A stretch of DNA of 64,000 nucleotides from Phenylobacterium glaciei (GCF_016772415.1 NZ_JAGSGD010000001.1:434001-498000), one strand, 5' to 3'; shown: positions 47,810 to 57,735, counted from the stretch's first letter. Made by a program: numbers and translations. The notes: a model not told the origin generated them from the sequence alone.

Positions 47810-49956
47810 CAGATCTTGACCGCGATCGAGCTGTGTCCGCGGGCCTGGACCACGACCTTGCCGCCGACCCGTTCGAACAGCAGGTCGACCTTCTCGTCGC
47901 CGACCCGCAGGCCGTCCACCGCTAACACGTCGATGCCGATGGGTAGGCGCGGATCGACGATCTCGATGCCGTCGCCAGACCCGTTCACGCAGATCCCCAG
48001 GCAGGCCTGCAGCATCATGAATACCGACCCCGCCGCCCAGGCCTGGGGCAGGCAGGCCACTGGATAGTTCACCGGCGGCTCGCCGGCGTTGCGGCCAAAG
48101 CCACAGAACAGTTCCGGCAGCCGCATCTCAAAGCTGGCGGCGGTCTCGAACAGGCCCGAGGTCAGGTTCACCACCCCGTCCCGCTCGCCATAGCGCGACA
48201 GGCCCATGGCGCAGACCGCGGTGTCGTGGGGCCAGACCGAACCGTTATGATAGCTCATCGGATTGTAGCGGGCCTCGCCGACCGCCAGGGTCCGCACGCC
48301 CCAGCCGCTATCGAACCGCGCCGACAGCAGCTGCTCCGTCACCTTGCGGGCCCGCTCAGGCGACGGCAGGCCGCAGAACAGCAGGTGGCCGGGATTGGAG
48401 GTCCGCGTGCGGCACAGCGCCCCGTCGCCGTCGATGGCGATGCCGTAGAACTGCTGGTCCTCCATCCAGAACCGCGCCTCCACCGTCTCCCGGATATGCT
48501 CGGCCTTCTCGCCCCAGCGCGTCTTGCTGGCCTCGTCTTCCCGCAGGCCGGCGAAGTGGGCCATGGCCTTGTAGGCGGCGAAGGCATAGCCCTGCACCTC
48601 GACGAGCGCGATCGGCCCGTCGGGGAACCGGCCGTCGGCGTGGAAAACGCTGTCCTGGCTGTCCTTCCAGCCCTGATTGGCCAGGCCGCTCTCCTGGCCC
48701 CGGGCATAGTCGATCAGCCCGTCGCCATTGGTGTCGCCGAAATGCTCCATCCAGGCGGTGGCGGCCTTCAGGGCCGGCCACAGGTCGTCGATCAGGGCCA
48801 TGTCGCCGGTCCGCTCGGCGTAGGCGCCGGCCAGGGCCACGAACAGCGGCGTGGTGTCGACCCCACCGTAGTAGCGGCCGAAGGGCACCTCGCCCAAGGC
48901 CGGCATCTCGCCCTTGCGGGTCTCGTGCATGATCTTGCCCGGCGCGCTGTCACGGAAGGCCGAGACCTCCTCGGCCTGGTGGGCGGCCAGATAGGTCAGC
49001 ACCCCTTTGGCCAGGGAGGGCTCGAACCACAGGATCTGCCAGGCGGTGATGATGGCGTCGCGGCCGAAGGCCGTCGAGAACCAGGGAATGCCGGCATAGG
49101 GATAGGGGCCGGTCTCCATGCGGGTGGTGAGCAGGGCCAGGTCCGCCCGCGACTTCTCCAGCCATTCGTTGAACAGCCGGCCCGAACTGCGCAGCCGCGC
49201 GCCGTGCCGCCGCCGGGCGCGCATATCCCAGCGGGCCCGGGCTGCGCCATCCCGGAAACGTTCGCGGTTGGGGGTGGGGGCATCCTCCGAGCCGATCTCG
49301 AGATAGAGCTCCAGGGCGCCCTCGGGCGCCAGGGAATACATGAAGTCGGCCCGCCCCGCGGTCAGCCGGCCCGGCGGGTCGGAGAAGGCGATGACGCTGG
49401 TCCGCTCCACCTGATCGAGGCCCACATAGGTGAAGGTCACCCGGCGCCCGTCGATCACCGGCGGCAGCATGTAGCCGCGTCGCGCGCGCTTCATCCCGCG
49501 CACCTCGAACATATCGCGGAAGTCGGCGCCGAACTCTATGGCCAGGGGCAGCAGCACCACGTCGCGGCTGTAGTTGGTGCAGGTGATCCGCTCGTAGAGC
49601 CGCTCCTCCCACAGGAAGCGCTTCCGCTCGAGGTGCAGGACGCCCGGCGGTCCCACCGGCCCGCCCGGATAGGGCAGTTCCTGGTTGGCGCCGTTGAAGG
49701 TGAAGAACACATTGTCCTGGGCGATAGCCGCCGACAGCAGGGACGGTGGCCGGTCGCCCAGCAGCACGCGGAACCGCGACAGGATGCGGGTGTCGTTGTG
49801 GAACAGGCCGTCGCCGGCCCCCAGGATGTCGCCATAGGAGTCGGCCACCACGAAGGTGTCCTTGTCCTTCAGGGCGTGCAGACGGTGCGGCGTGCGCGGT
49901 TCGACCGACTCGCCCTGTTCGACCGGGGCCTCAGGCGCCGGCGCCAGATCGTCCAT
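47806..49956 (-). CDS. Glycogen-debranching-type glucosidase (GDE N/C-terminal domains)
   Basis: A 716-aa cytosolic protein. The N-terminal GDE_N domain (about 25-215) begins HALKDKDTFVVADSYGDILG and has GLFHNDTRILSRFRV. A C-terminal (alpha/alpha)6 domain includes YAGIPWFSTAFGRDAIITAWQ and NGDGLIDYARGQESGLANQGWKDSQDS, with acidic residues typical of amylo-1,6-glucosidase-like enzymes. True glycogen genes (glgA, glgB, glgC, glgP) are not in the window, so the substrate may be another alpha-glucan or glucoside. It follows a GT4 gene by 11 bp in the same orientation. Confidence 0.85.
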   Translation of the reverse strand: MDDLAPAPEAPVEQGESVEPRTPHRLHALKDKDTFVVADSYGDILGAGDGLFHNDTRILSRFRVLLGDRPPSLLSAAIAQDNVFFTFNGANQELPYPGGPVGPPGVLHLERKRFLWEERLYERITCTNYSRDVVLLPLAIEFGADFRDMFEVRGMKRARRGYMLPPVIDGRRVTFTYVGLDQVERTSVIAFSDPPGRLTAGRADFMYSLAPEGALELYLEIGSEDAPTPNRERFRDGAARARWDMRARRRHGARLRSSGRLFNEWLEKSRADLALLTTRMETGPYPYAGIPWFSTAFGRDAIITAWQILWFEPSLAKGVLTYLAAHQAEEVSAFRDSAPGKIMHETRKGEMPALGEVPFGRYYGGVDTTPLFVALAGAYAERTGDMALIDDLWPALKAATAWMEHFGDTNGDGLIDYARGQESGLANQGWKDSQDSVFHADGRFPDGPIALVEVQGYAFAAYKAMAHFAGLREDEASKTRWGEKAEHIRETVEARFWMEDQQFYGIAIDGDGALCRTRTSNPGHLLFCGLPSPERARKVTEQLLSARFDSGWGVRTLAVGEARYNPMSYHNGSVWPHDTAVCAMGLSRYGERDGVVNLTSGLFETAASFEMRLPELFCGFGRNAGEPPVNYPVACLPQAWAAGSVFMMLQACLGICVNGSGDGIEIVDPRLPIGIDVLAVDGLRVGDEKVDLLFERVGGKVVVQARGHSSIAVKIC

Positions 49957-49967
49957 GTGTTCTTGCC

Positions 49968-51032
49968 TCAGGCGTTGGCAGCGAAGGCGAAGTCCTGGCT
50001 GAGCGGAGCGCCCAACCGGGCGTAGAGGTCAAGATAGCGCCGCGCCATGGCGGTGGCCGAGTACTTCAGCTCGAACTGCTGGCGCACCTTGCGCCGGTCC
50101 AGGCTGGTCGCCCGGCGCGCGGCTTCCACAGCCTCCTCGTCGGTGCGGACGATGAAGCCGGTGACGCCATCCTCGATCACCTCGGGCACCGAGCCGCAGG
50201 CATAGGCCACCACCGGCGTTCCGCAGGCCATGGCCTCGATCATCACCAGGCCGAAGGGCTCGGGCCAGTCGATGGGGAAGAGTAGGGCCTCGGCCCCGCC
50301 CAGGAACTCTGATTTCTGATCGTCGCCGATCTCGCCGACGAACTCGATCAGAGGGTCGCCGAGGATCAGGGGTTCGATCTTGTCCTGGAAATAGCGCTGG
50401 TCGGCGGCGTCCACCTTGGCGGCGATCTTGAGCTTCTTGCCCAGGCGCTTGGCGATGGCGATGGCGCGGTCGGGGCGCTTCTCCGGCGAGATCCGGCCCA
50501 GGAAGGCGAGGTAGCCCTCGGACTTCGCGTGGAACTCGTAGATGTCGGTGGTCATGCCGTGGTGGACGGTGCCCGCCCAGCTGGTCGTGGCCAGGGGCCG
50601 ACGCTGGTCGTCGCTGATGGAGACCAGGGGGTATTGGGGCCAGCGGTCGTAGACGCCTTGCAGGTCCTTCAGGTCCAGCCGTCCGTGCAGGGTGGTGACG
50701 GTCTTGCCGGCCATGTCCTCGAAGAACGGGAAATGGATCATGTCGGTGTGGAAGTGGATGACGTCGAAGTCGTCGGCTCGGCGGCGCACCTCGGCGAGCA
50801 TCGACATGTGGGCGGCCAGGTCGCTCTTCAGCTCGGCGGGATCGAGGCGGATGGCCTGATCGCGCACGGTGACCAACTTGGCCTTGGTCCGCGCATCGGC
50901 GCTGGCGAACAGGGTCACGTCGTGTCCCAGCTCCACCAGGGCGTCGGTGAGGTGGGAGACGACCCGCTCGGTGCCGCCGTAGAATCGCGGGGGGACAGCT
51001 TCATACAGAGGCGGAACCTGGGCGATCCTCAT
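49968..51032 (-). CDS. Glycosyltransferase family 4 protein
   Basis: A 354-aa GT-B glycosyltransferase. The N-terminal Rossmann domain opens MRIAQVPPLYEAVPPRFYGGTERVV and has DVIHFHTDMIHFP. The C-terminal domain carries LGRISPEKRPDRAI and the nucleotide-sugar E-x7-E signature in EPFGLVMIEAMACGTPVVAY. It has no membrane segment. It is the upstream partner of the debranching-type gene and probably cotranscribed, so both may act on the same glucan or glycoside. The donor is not known. ATG 51032 is the family start; longer frames run antisense to pgl. Confidence 0.9.
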   Translation of the reverse strand: MRIAQVPPLYEAVPPRFYGGTERVVSHLTDALVELGHDVTLFASADARTKAKLVTVRDQAIRLDPAELKSDLAAHMSMLAEVRRRADDFDVIHFHTDMIHFPFFEDMAGKTVTTLHGRLDLKDLQGVYDRWPQYPLVSISDDQRRPLATTSWAGTVHHGMTTDIYEFHAKSEGYLAFLGRISPEKRPDRAIAIAKRLGKKLKIAAKVDAADQRYFQDKIEPLILGDPLIEFVGEIGDDQKSEFLGGAEALLFPIDWPEPFGLVMIEAMACGTPVVAYACGSVPEVIEDGVTGFIVRTDEEAVEAARRATSLDRRKVRQQFELKYSATAMARRYLDLYARLGAPLSQDFAFAANA

Positions 51033-51179
51033 GGCGCAATCCTTACTGTAAGGGCGAGTCTCAACCGGCGCCCGTGTGACGCCGTTTGCGAAAGGGAAGC
51101 TCCCGACCTGCGCCGTGAGTTCCGCATCCGAACGCAGTTTTTTCGATCCGACCGGCCCGCGGTGCGTTATGGGCGGGAG

Positions 51180-51854
51180 ATGATCGAAACCTTCGCAGAC
51201 GAGGCCGCCCTGGCCGCCGCCGCCGCCGCCGCGACCGTGGAGGCCCTGGCCGCCGGTCTGGCCGCCCGGGGGCATGCCAGCCTGATCGGCACCGGCGGCC
51301 GTTCCCCGACGCCCGTCTACGATCTGCTGAGCGGAGCTGACGTGAATTGGGGCCGGGTGACGGTCGGCCTGTCCGACGACCGCTTCGTTCCCATCACTTC
51401 TCCGGACTCCAATGAGCGCCTGGTCTGCGAGCGCCTGCTGCGGGGCCGCGCGGCGCCGGCCAGCTTCCTGCCGCTCTATGCCAACGTCCCCAGTCCCGAG
51501 GCGGCCGCGGACATCGCCGAGCCCCACCTCCGCGCGCTGGCCCCCTTCGATATGCTGTTCCTTGGCATGGGGGAGGACGGTCACGTCGCCTCTCTGATCC
51601 CCGGCAGCCCGGTGATGACGGCCGGTCTCGATCCTGTGGGCGAGCGCTATGTCATCGGCGTTCCAGCCGGCGTCGGCTCGCCGCCGGTGGCCCGCATCAG
51701 CCTGACCTTGCCGGCGCTTTTGCAGGCGCGGATCACGCTGCTGCTGATCCGTGGGGCGGTGAAACGCCAGATCGTGGCGCACGGCTCAGGACTGCCGGTG
51801 CACGCGCTCCTCAAACAGGCTAAAGCGCCCCTGCGCGTCCTCTGGACGCCGTGA
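51180..51854 (+). CDS. pgl: 6-phosphogluconolactonase
   Basis: A 224-aa sugar isomerase-fold hydrolase of the NagB-like pgl type, opening 6-phosphogluconolactone to 6-phosphogluconate. SLIGTGGRSPTPVYDLL binds the phosphate, SDDRFVP lies near the lactone, and MLFLGMGEDGHVASLIPGS is the family signature with catalytic His. It starts at ATG 51180 after GGGCGGGAG. It heads pgl-edd-glk-eda, with a repeat between it and edd, so edd may also have its own transcript. Confidence 0.92.
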   Translation: MIETFADEAALAAAAAAATVEALAAGLAARGHASLIGTGGRSPTPVYDLLSGADVNWGRVTVGLSDDRFVPITSPDSNERLVCERLLRGRAAPASFLPLYANVPSPEAAADIAEPHLRALAPFDMLFLGMGEDGHVASLIPGSPVMTAGLDPVGERYVIGVPAGVGSPPVARISLTLPALLQARITLLLIRGAVKRQIVAHGSGLPVHALLKQAKAPLRVLWTP

Positions 51855-51860
51855 GTTTCC

Positions 51861-51910
51861 AGAGCGTGACAGCCTGAAGTGGATACCGGTTCAGGCGCCC
51901 GTCACGCTCT
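51861..51910. repeat. Palindromic repeat between pgl and edd
   Basis: AGAGCGTGAC and GTCACGCTCT arms enclose GCCTGAA/TTCAGGC around GTGGATACCGG. It is the closest relative of the copies at 15244 and 32092. Confidence 0.85.
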
Positions 51911-51960
51911 AAGTGTAAAATGACAGCCTGTCTCTTTGACAGGCTTTAGGAGCAACCCCC

Positions 51961-53775
51961 ATGCATCCGGTCACCGCCGCGGTCACCGCGCGCATCGTCG
52001 AGCGCAGCCGCGAGACTCGCGCCGACTACCTGGCGAGAATGGAAGCCGCGCGCCATGCCGGGCCTGGCCGCGCCAAGCTGTCCTGCGCCAACTGGGCCCA
52101 TGCCTTCGCCGCCTCGCCGGACGGCGACAAGCAGCGGATGCGCAATCCCAATGCGCCGAACGTGGCCATCGTCTCGGCCTACAATGACATGCTCTCGGCC
52201 CACCAGCCGCTGGAGCGCTTCCCCGACATCATCAAGGCGGCGGCGGAAGGCGTCGGCGCCACCGCCCAGTTCGCCGGCGGCGTGCCTGCCATGTGCGATG
52301 GGGTGACCCAGGGCCGTCCGGGCATGGAGCTGTCGCTGTTCAGCCGCGACGTGATCGCCATGTCGACGGCCGTGGCCCTCACCCACGACGCCTTCGACGC
52401 GGCCCTGATGCTGGGGATCTGCGACAAGATTGTGCCGGGCCTGACCATCGGGGCGCTCGCTTTCGGCCACCTGCCGGTGATCTTCGTGCCGGGCGGCCCC
52501 ATGACCTCTGGCGCTTCCAACGCCGACAAGGCCCGGGTGAGGGCCCTCTACGCCGAGGGCAAGGCCACCCGCGACGAGCTGCTGGACATGGAGATGAAGT
52601 CCTACCACGGCCCCGGCACCTGCACCTTCTACGGCACCGCCAACTCCAACCAGATGATGATGGAGATGATGGGCCTGCACCTGCCGGGCGCGGCCTTCGT
52701 CACCCCAAATACGCCGCTGCGTGACGCGCTGACCGCCCAGGCCCCGATCCGCGCCATCGAGATCGCCGACGGGACCAACGCCTATGCGCCGATGTCGGCG
52801 GTGGTGGACGAGAAATCCATCGTCAACGCCATCGTCGGCCTGCTGGCCACCGGCGGCTCCACCAACCACACCCTGCATATCGTGGCCATGGCCAGGGCCG
52901 CCGGGGTTATCGTCGACTGGACCGACTTCGACGAATTGTCGCGGATCACACCCTTGATGGCGCGGGTCTATCCGAACGGCAGCGAGGACGTGAACGCCTT
53001 CCACGCCGCCGGCGGCATGGCCTATGTCGTCCGCGAGCTGCTGGACGCAGGGTTGGCCCACGAGGACGTGGTGACCGTGGCCGGCGAAGGCCTGCGCCGC
53101 TACCAGCAGGAGCCCTTCCTGGAGGACGGCAAGCTGGTCTGGCGCGACGGCCCCACCGCCTCCCTCAACCCCGACATCCTGCGCCCCGTCAACGATCCCT
53201 TCATGCCCGAGGGCGGCATCCGCCTGTTGTCCGGCGGTCTCGGCCGCGCGGTCATCAAGACCTCGGCGGTGAAGGACGAGCACCTGATCATCGAGGCCCC
53301 AGCCATTGTCTTCCAGGACCAGGACGAGCTGCTGGAGGCCCACAAGAACGGCGAGCTGAACCGCGACTTCGTGGCCGTGGTCCGCTTCCAGGGGCCACAG
53401 GCCAACGGCATGCCCGAACTGCACAGCCTGACCCCCGTCCTGGGCGTCCTGCTGGACAAGGGGTTCAAGGTGGCCCTGGTCACGGACGGCCGCATGTCCG
53501 GCGCCTCGGGCAAGGTGCCCGCCGCCATCCACGTCTCGCCCGAGGCGGGTCTGGGCGGACCCCTGGCCTATGTGAAGACCGGCGACCTGGTGCGCCTCAA
53601 CGCGCACGAAGGCGTGCTGGAGATCCTGGTGGACGCCGCCGAACTCGCCGCCCGGCCCCGGGCGCCCAGGCCGCCGGCCGGCTTCGGCTATGGCCGTGAA
53701 CTGTTCGGCGCCATGCGCCGCGCCGCCGGACCGGCCGAGGCCGGCGCCTGCACCCTGTTCGGGGACGCCGCGTGA
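51961..53775 (+). CDS. edd: Phosphogluconate dehydratase
   Basis: A 604-aa Fe-S dehydratase (IlvD/Edd family) making 2-keto-3-deoxy-6-phosphogluconate. [18 protein letters not shown] is the start region. Cluster cysteines are visible in [17 protein letters not shown] and [10 protein letters not shown], and probably [40 protein letters not shown] near the C-terminus is highly conserved. It overlaps glk by GTGA, so the two are coupled. Confidence 0.96.
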   Translation: MHPVTAAVTARIVERSRETRADYLARMEAARHAGPGRAKLSCANWAHAFAASPDGDKQRMRNPNAPNVAIVSAYNDMLSAHQPLERFPDIIKAAAEGVGATAQFAGGVPAMCDGVTQGRPGMELSLFSRDVIAMSTAVALTHDAFDAALMLGICDKIVPGLTIGALAFGHLPVIFVPGGPMTSGASNADKARVRALYAEGKATRDELLDMEMKSYHGPGTCTFYGTANSNQMMMEMMGLHLPGAAFVTPNTPLRDALTAQAPIRAIEIADGTNAYAPMSAVVDEKSIVNAIVGLLATGGSTNHTLHIVAMARAAGVIVDWTDFDELSRITPLMARVYPNGSEDVNAFHAAGGMAYVVRELLDAGLAHEDVVTVAGEGLRRYQQEPFLEDGKLVWRDGPTASLNPDILRPVNDPFMPEGGIRLLSGGLGRAVIKTSAVKDEHLIIEAPAIVFQDQDELLEAHKNGELNRDFVAVVRFQGPQANGMPELHSLTPVLGVLLDKGFKVALVTDGRMSGASGKVPAAIHVSPEAGLGGPLAYVKTGDLVRLNAHEGVLEILVDAAELAARPRAPRPPAGFGYGRELFGAMRRAAGPAEAGACTLFGDAA

Positions 53776-54746
53776 AGACCAACTACACAGGCCTCGTCGG
53801 CGACGTCGGCGGCACGAACGCTCGTCTCGCCCTGGTGGACGAGGGCGGCCATATCCGCCATCCCAAGACCTATCCGGCCGCCGACTTCGGCTCCCTGGGC
53901 GAGGTGATCGGCCAGTACCTGGAGACCACCGTCGGCCGCCGCTGCCCGCCGCGCGCGGTGCTGGCCGTGGCCGGCCCCGTGGTGGACGGCGAGATCGAAT
54001 TCACCAACCTGGCCTGGCGGATTTCCGAGGGCGAGCTGGTGGGGACCTTCGCCTTCGAGGCCGCCCAGCTGATCAACGACTTCGCGGCCCAGGCCATGGC
54101 TGCTCCGGCCCTGGACGCCGATGACCTCAAGCCCATAGGGCCGGTGCTGAAGGGCGCGCAGGGCGCGCCGATCGTGGTGCTGGGCGCCGGGACCGGCTTT
54201 GGTGTGGCGGGTCTCGCCCGCTCCGAGCGCGGCGACGTGCCCATCGCCACCGAGGGCGGCCACGCCGCCTTCGCGCCCTATGACGAGGTCGAGGCCCGGG
54301 TGCTGGAGCGCCTGTGGAAGACCCATGGCCGGGTCTCCATCGAGCGCGTCCTGTCGGGCCGCGGCATGTTCGAACTCTACGAGGCGCTGGGAGATATCCG
54401 CGGCGTCGACACCGGCCTGGTGGACGAGAAGGCGGTGTTCGCCGCCGGCCAGGCCGGCGATCCGCTTTGCTCCGAAACCCTGGATCGGTTCTGCGGCATC
54501 CTTGGCTCGGTGGCCGGCGATCTGGCCCTGACCTTTGGAGCCCGCGCCGGGGTCTATGTCTCGGGCGGCATCGCCCCGCGCATGGTGGATCGGCTCAACA
54601 GCGGCGAATTCCGCCGCCGGTTCGAAGACAAGGGGCGGCTGTCGGACTATACCCGCGACATCCCCACCTCGCTGATCGTCCATCCCTATGCGGCGCTGGT
54701 GGGCTCGGCCCGGGCGCTGAAACAGTTGGAAGGAAGCCGTCTTTGA
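53772..54746 (+). CDS. glk: Glucokinase
   Basis: A 324-aa ASKHA-fold kinase phosphorylating glucose to feed zwf. The phosphate-1 loop is [33 protein letters not shown] and [12 protein letters not shown] contain glucose contacts and the catalytic Asp. [13 protein letters not shown] and [10 protein letters not shown] complete the ATP site. It is the bacterial Glk type, not a ROK protein. It starts with GTG overlapping the edd stop and ends overlapping the TTG of eda (TTGA), giving three-way coupling. Confidence 0.94.
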   Translation: MKTNYTGLVGDVGGTNARLALVDEGGHIRHPKTYPAADFGSLGEVIGQYLETTVGRRCPPRAVLAVAGPVVDGEIEFTNLAWRISEGELVGTFAFEAAQLINDFAAQAMAAPALDADDLKPIGPVLKGAQGAPIVVLGAGTGFGVAGLARSERGDVPIATEGGHAAFAPYDEVEARVLERLWKTHGRVSIERVLSGRGMFELYEALGDIRGVDTGLVDEKAVFAAGQAGDPLCSETLDRFCGILGSVAGDLALTFGARAGVYVSGGIAPRMVDRLNSGEFRRRFEDKGRLSDYTRDIPTSLIVHPYAALVGSARALKQLEGSRL

Positions 54747-55363
54747 CCCTCCAGGACATCCTCAAGCTCGCCCCGGTCGTCCCGGTCCTGATCATCGAGG
54801 AAGAGGCCCACGCCGTGCCCCTGGCCAAGGCCCTGGTGGCCGGCGGCCTCTACGCCCTGGAAGTCACCCTGCGCACCCCGGTCGCCCTGGACTCCATCCG
54901 CCGCATCGCCGGTGAGGTCGAGGGCGCGGTGGTGGGCGCCGGCACCATAACCACCGCCTCGGCCCGCCAGTCGGTGGCCGACGCCGGCGCCAAGTTCGGG
55001 GTCAGCCCCGGTTTGATCGAGGGCGAGGGTTTCGACGGCCCCGTGCCCCTGCTGCCGGGCATCGCCACGGCGACGGAACTGATGTGGGGCCTGCGAGCCG
55101 GCTACACCCACTTCAAGCTGTTCCCCGCCAATATCGTCGGCGGCGTCGGTGCGCTGAAGGCCTTCGCCAGTCCCTTCCCCCAGGCCACGTTCTGCCCGAC
55201 CGGCGGGGTCAGCCTGGACAACGCGGCCGACTACCTGGCCCAGCCCAACGTGATCTGCGTCGGTGGCTCCTGGGTCGCGCCGATGGACGCCGTGCGCGCC
55301 GGTGACTGGGGCCGGATCACCGAACTGGCGCGCGCCGCGTCGCAGCTCGGCAAGGCCGCCTGA
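54743..55363 (+). CDS. eda: 2-dehydro-3-deoxy-phosphogluconate (KDPG) aldolase
   Basis: A 206-aa class I aldolase splitting KDPG into pyruvate and glyceraldehyde 3-phosphate, the last Entner-Doudoroff step. ALEVTLRTPVALD carries the catalytic Glu, GAGTITT the phosphate region, YTHFKLFPANIVGG the Schiff-base Lys, and FCPTGGVSLDN the second phosphate loop. The start is TTG 54743, with GGAAGGAAG upstream and its last two bases shared with the glk stop. In Caulobacter crescentus eda lies elsewhere, so its presence in this operon is a difference. Confidence 0.94.
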   Translation: MTLQDILKLAPVVPVLIIEEEAHAVPLAKALVAGGLYALEVTLRTPVALDSIRRIAGEVEGAVVGAGTITTASARQSVADAGAKFGVSPGLIEGEGFDGPVPLLPGIATATELMWGLRAGYTHFKLFPANIVGGVGALKAFASPFPQATFCPTGGVSLDNAADYLAQPNVICVGGSWVAPMDAVRAGDWGRITELARAASQLGKAA

Positions 55364-55406
55364 CGCCGGTTGCATCGCCGGGCAAACGGCTAAGCAAGGT
55401 GGGGTC

Positions 55407-56177
55407 CTATTTGCCCCGGGCCACGAACCAGCCGTTGCGGAACTTCTCATCGGCCTTGCCGTAGACGAAGACCTCGCCCTCCGGCGTCAGGACGCTGCCC
55501 CCCGCCGCCTCCAACACCGCCTGCCCCGCGGCGATGTCCCACTCCATGGTGGGTCCATGGCGGGGGTAGACGTCAGCCGCGCCCTCGGCCAGGCGGCAGA
55601 ACTTGATGGAGGAATCCATCGCGCTGGTGGCGTTGAAACCGTACTTGTCGGCCAGGGCCTTGAGGGTGTCTTCCTTCATGGTGTGGCTGACCAGGGCCAC
55701 CGCCGCGCCCTTGGCCCAGGCCCGGGCCTGGACCGGCTTGCCGGCCTCGCCCACCACCCGTTTCATGGCCTGAGACCCTTGCGTGTACCAGGTCTCGCCG
55801 CTGGCCGGGGCGCAGACGGCGCCCGCCACGGGACGGCGGCGCTCGATCAGGGCGATGTTGACGGTGAAGTTGGGGTCGCCGCGCACGAAGGCTTTTGTGC
55901 CGTCCACCGGGTCCACCAGGAAGAAGCGTTCGCCCACCGCATCGGGTGTGCCGAACTCGCTGGCGTCCTCCTCGGAGATCACGTGGACGCCCGGGAAGTG
56001 GGTCTCCAGCCGTTCCAGGATCAGCAGCTCGCCGCGGCGGTCGGCCTCGGTGACCGGACTGTCGTCGGCCTTGGAATGGACGGTCAGGCCCGACTTCCAC
56101 AGGGGCAGGACCAGACGCCCGGCCTCCTCGACGATGTCGGCGAGCAAGGGCCCGATGTCGGTGTTGAAATCGCTCAT
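55407..56177 (-). CDS. cysQ: 3'(2'),5'-bisphosphate nucleotidase CysQ
   Basis: A 256-aa Mg2+-dependent, Li+-sensitive phosphatase of the inositol monophosphatase fold. It removes phosphate from 3'-phosphoadenosine 5'-phosphate, a by-product of sulfate assimilation. Metal sites are visible in SPVTEADRRGE, VISEEDASE and LVDPVDGTKAFVRGDPNFTVNIAL. TMEWDIAAGQAVLEAAGG closes the active site. The KAF/FTVNIAL form favours CysQ over SuhB. The DUF3553 gene overlaps its start by four bases. Confidence 0.92.
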   Translation of the reverse strand: MSDFNTDIGPLLADIVEEAGRLVLPLWKSGLTVHSKADDSPVTEADRRGELLILERLETHFPGVHVISEEDASEFGTPDAVGERFFLVDPVDGTKAFVRGDPNFTVNIALIERRRPVAGAVCAPASGETWYTQGSQAMKRVVGEAGKPVQARAWAKGAAVALVSHTMKEDTLKALADKYGFNATSAMDSSIKFCRLAEGAADVYPRHGPTMEWDIAAGQAVLEAAGGSVLTPEGEVFVYGKADEKFRNGWFVARGK

Positions 56178-56374
56178 CGCTTGCCGCTCCGGGGGTCGTC
56201 GCTCACGAAGGTCAGGGGCACGATCGACGTGTCGATCACCTGCTTGCCGCCGTCCTGGAAATTCACCGTCACCTTGCGCCCCGCCACCGACTGCACCTGT
56301 CCCGGACCCCAGTCGTCGCAGCCGGGATGACGTACGATGACGCCGGGCTCAAGGAAGGGGTCGGAACCGCTCAT
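56174..56374 (-). CDS. DUF3553 domain protein
   Basis: A 66-aa protein matching DUF3553: LEPGVIVRHPGCDDWGPGQVQSVAGRKVTVNF then QDGGKQVIDTSIVPL. It appears to be a small beta-barrel similar to Tudor/CarD-like folds, which often bind proteins or nucleic acid. Its cellular role is not established. It overlaps cysQ by four bases. ATG 56374 is taken as the start; an in-frame start 12 codons upstream is possible. It is divergent from chpT with only 66 bp between starts. Confidence 0.85.
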   Translation of the reverse strand: MSGSDPFLEPGVIVRHPGCDDWGPGQVQSVAGRKVTVNFQDGGKQVIDTSIVPLTFVSDDPRSGKR

Positions 56375-56440
56375 AGGCCGGTTACCTATCCGCCCTGCCC
56401 GGTTTGCCAAAGCGCCAAATCAGGCCAAGTTCAGGGCCTC

Positions 56441-57130
56441 ATGTCAGACCCAGACCAGACTCCCGCCGCTGAAGTCCCCGTGGAGGCCGCCCCCCCGCCG
56501 GCGCCGCGCACCGCCGAGGTGGCCGCCTATCTGGCGGCGCGGATGTGTCACGACTTCATCAGCCCTGCCAGCGCGATCGTCTCAGGCCTGGACTTGCTGG
56601 ACGACCCCAGCGCCCAGGACATGCGCGAGGACGCCATGAACCTGATCGGCGGCAGCGCGCGAAAGCTGGCCGACCTGCTCTCCTTCACCCGGGTGGCCTT
56701 CGGCGCCTCGGCGACCGCCGAGACCTTTGACGCCCGGGAACTGGCTAAGCTGGCCCAGGGCGTGTTTGGCCACATGCGCGCCGAGATGGACTGGCAGGTG
56801 GAGCCCGCGTCCCTGAACAAGCCGGCGGCCCGGGCCATCCTCAACCTGGCCCAGATGGCCGGTGCGGCCCTGCCCACCGGCGGTGTCGCCAAGATCCGCG
56901 CGGTGGAAGAAGGCGCGACCATCGTGCTGGCCGTGGAGGCCGTCGGTCCCCGCGCCCGCCTGCGCCCGGAAGTTCTGGCCGGCCTGCGCGGCGAGGCCAT
57001 GGGCGAAGGTCTGCATGGGCACTGGGTCCAGGCCTATTACGTGCATCTGTTCATGACCGACGCCGGTGGCCGCATCTTCGCCGATGTCGCCGAGGAAAAA
57101 GTCACCTTCGCGGCCAGCATTCCGGCTTAG
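56441..57130 (+). CDS. chpT: Histidine phosphotransferase ChpT
   Basis: A 229-aa phosphotransfer protein that, in Caulobacter, passes phosphate from the hybrid kinase CckA to CtrA and CpdR for cell-cycle control. A Pro-rich N-terminus precedes a dimerising helical hairpin, with the phospho-His in AARMCHDFISPASAIVSGLD (H37). The C-terminal part resembles a HATPase fold without ATP motifs (about 100-229, LNLAQMAGAALPTGG, WVQAYYVHLFMTDAGG). DDPSAQDMREDAMNLIGGSARKLADLL is highly characteristic. Its TAG stop is the first triplet of a 138-bp repeat. Confidence 0.93.
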   Translation: MSDPDQTPAAEVPVEAAPPPAPRTAEVAAYLAARMCHDFISPASAIVSGLDLLDDPSAQDMREDAMNLIGGSARKLADLLSFTRVAFGASATAETFDARELAKLAQGVFGHMRAEMDWQVEPASLNKPAARAILNLAQMAGAALPTGGVAKIRAVEEGATIVLAVEAVGPRARLRPEVLAGLRGEAMGEGLHGHWVQAYYVHLFMTDAGGRIFADVAEEKVTFAASIPA

Positions 57131-57265
57131 AGCCTGATCCGTTGAGGTGGAATCGCTTCGCGATTCCGCCGATGCGGTGAACCAGGCTCCAGATTTAAGC
57201 GAGAGCATGATTCACGCTTCAGCCGGGACCGCGACGCGGTTCCGTCTAAAACGATCATGCTCTAG
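57128..57265. repeat. 138-bp double palindrome, copy 2
   Basis: Differs from 40187-40324 at one position. It begins at the TAG stop of chpT and ends CTCTAG before the cheY promoter region. It may end or separate the chpT and cheY transcripts. Confidence 0.92.
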
Positions 57266-57369
57266 CCAAGACCTGCGACCAAGCCGCGCGAAATGTGAAT
57301 TTCCGACCGGTTAACACGGCTCCTTAACCAACCGCGCGCGAGAAGACGGTGGAAGGGTGGAGTATCCCG

Positions 57370-57735
57370 TTGAAGACCTGCCTTGTCGTTGACGACAGCC
57401 GGGTGATCCGCAAGGTCGCCCGCCGAATCCTGGAGGACATCGGCTTCGAGATCGCCGAGGCGTCCGACGGGATGGAGGCGCTCGCCTGGTGCCGCGCGGC
57501 CATGCCCGACGCGATCCTGCTGGACTGGAACATGCCGGTGATGACGGGGATCGAGTTCCTGCGCCACCTGCGGCTGGAGCCGGGCGGAGACAAGCCCACC
57601 GTGGTGTTCTGCACCGTCGAAAACGACCTCGAACGCATCCGCGAGGCGCTGGACTGCGGCGCCAACGAGTACATCATGAAGCCCTTCGACGGCGACATCA
57701 TCGCCTCGAAATTCGCCGAGGCCGGGCTGGCATGA
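57370..57735 (+). CDS. CheY-like single-domain response regulator
   Basis: A 121-aa receiver. The acidic pocket is LVVDDSRVIR (D8, D9), the phospho-Asp is D52 in ILLDWNMPVMTG, the Thr is in VVFCTVEND, and the Lys is in EYIMKPFDGD. The TTG start (57370) fits a GGTGGAG site eight bases upstream; a GTG seven codons earlier would place this site inside the gene. It overlaps cheR (ATGA). Caulobacter crescentus has a corresponding orphan cheY-cheR pair beside chpT, so the cluster is conserved. No flagellar genes are nearby. Confidence 0.88.
   Translation: MKTCLVVDDSRVIRKVARRILEDIGFEIAEASDGMEALAWCRAAMPDAILLDWNMPVMTGIEFLRHLRLEPGGDKPTVVFCTVENDLERIREALDCGANEYIMKPFDGDIIASKFAEAGLA

Noticed and set aside
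57310-57327. TTAA...TTAA pair before cheY as a CtrA box
   Set aside because: The spacing is nine bases rather than the required seven.
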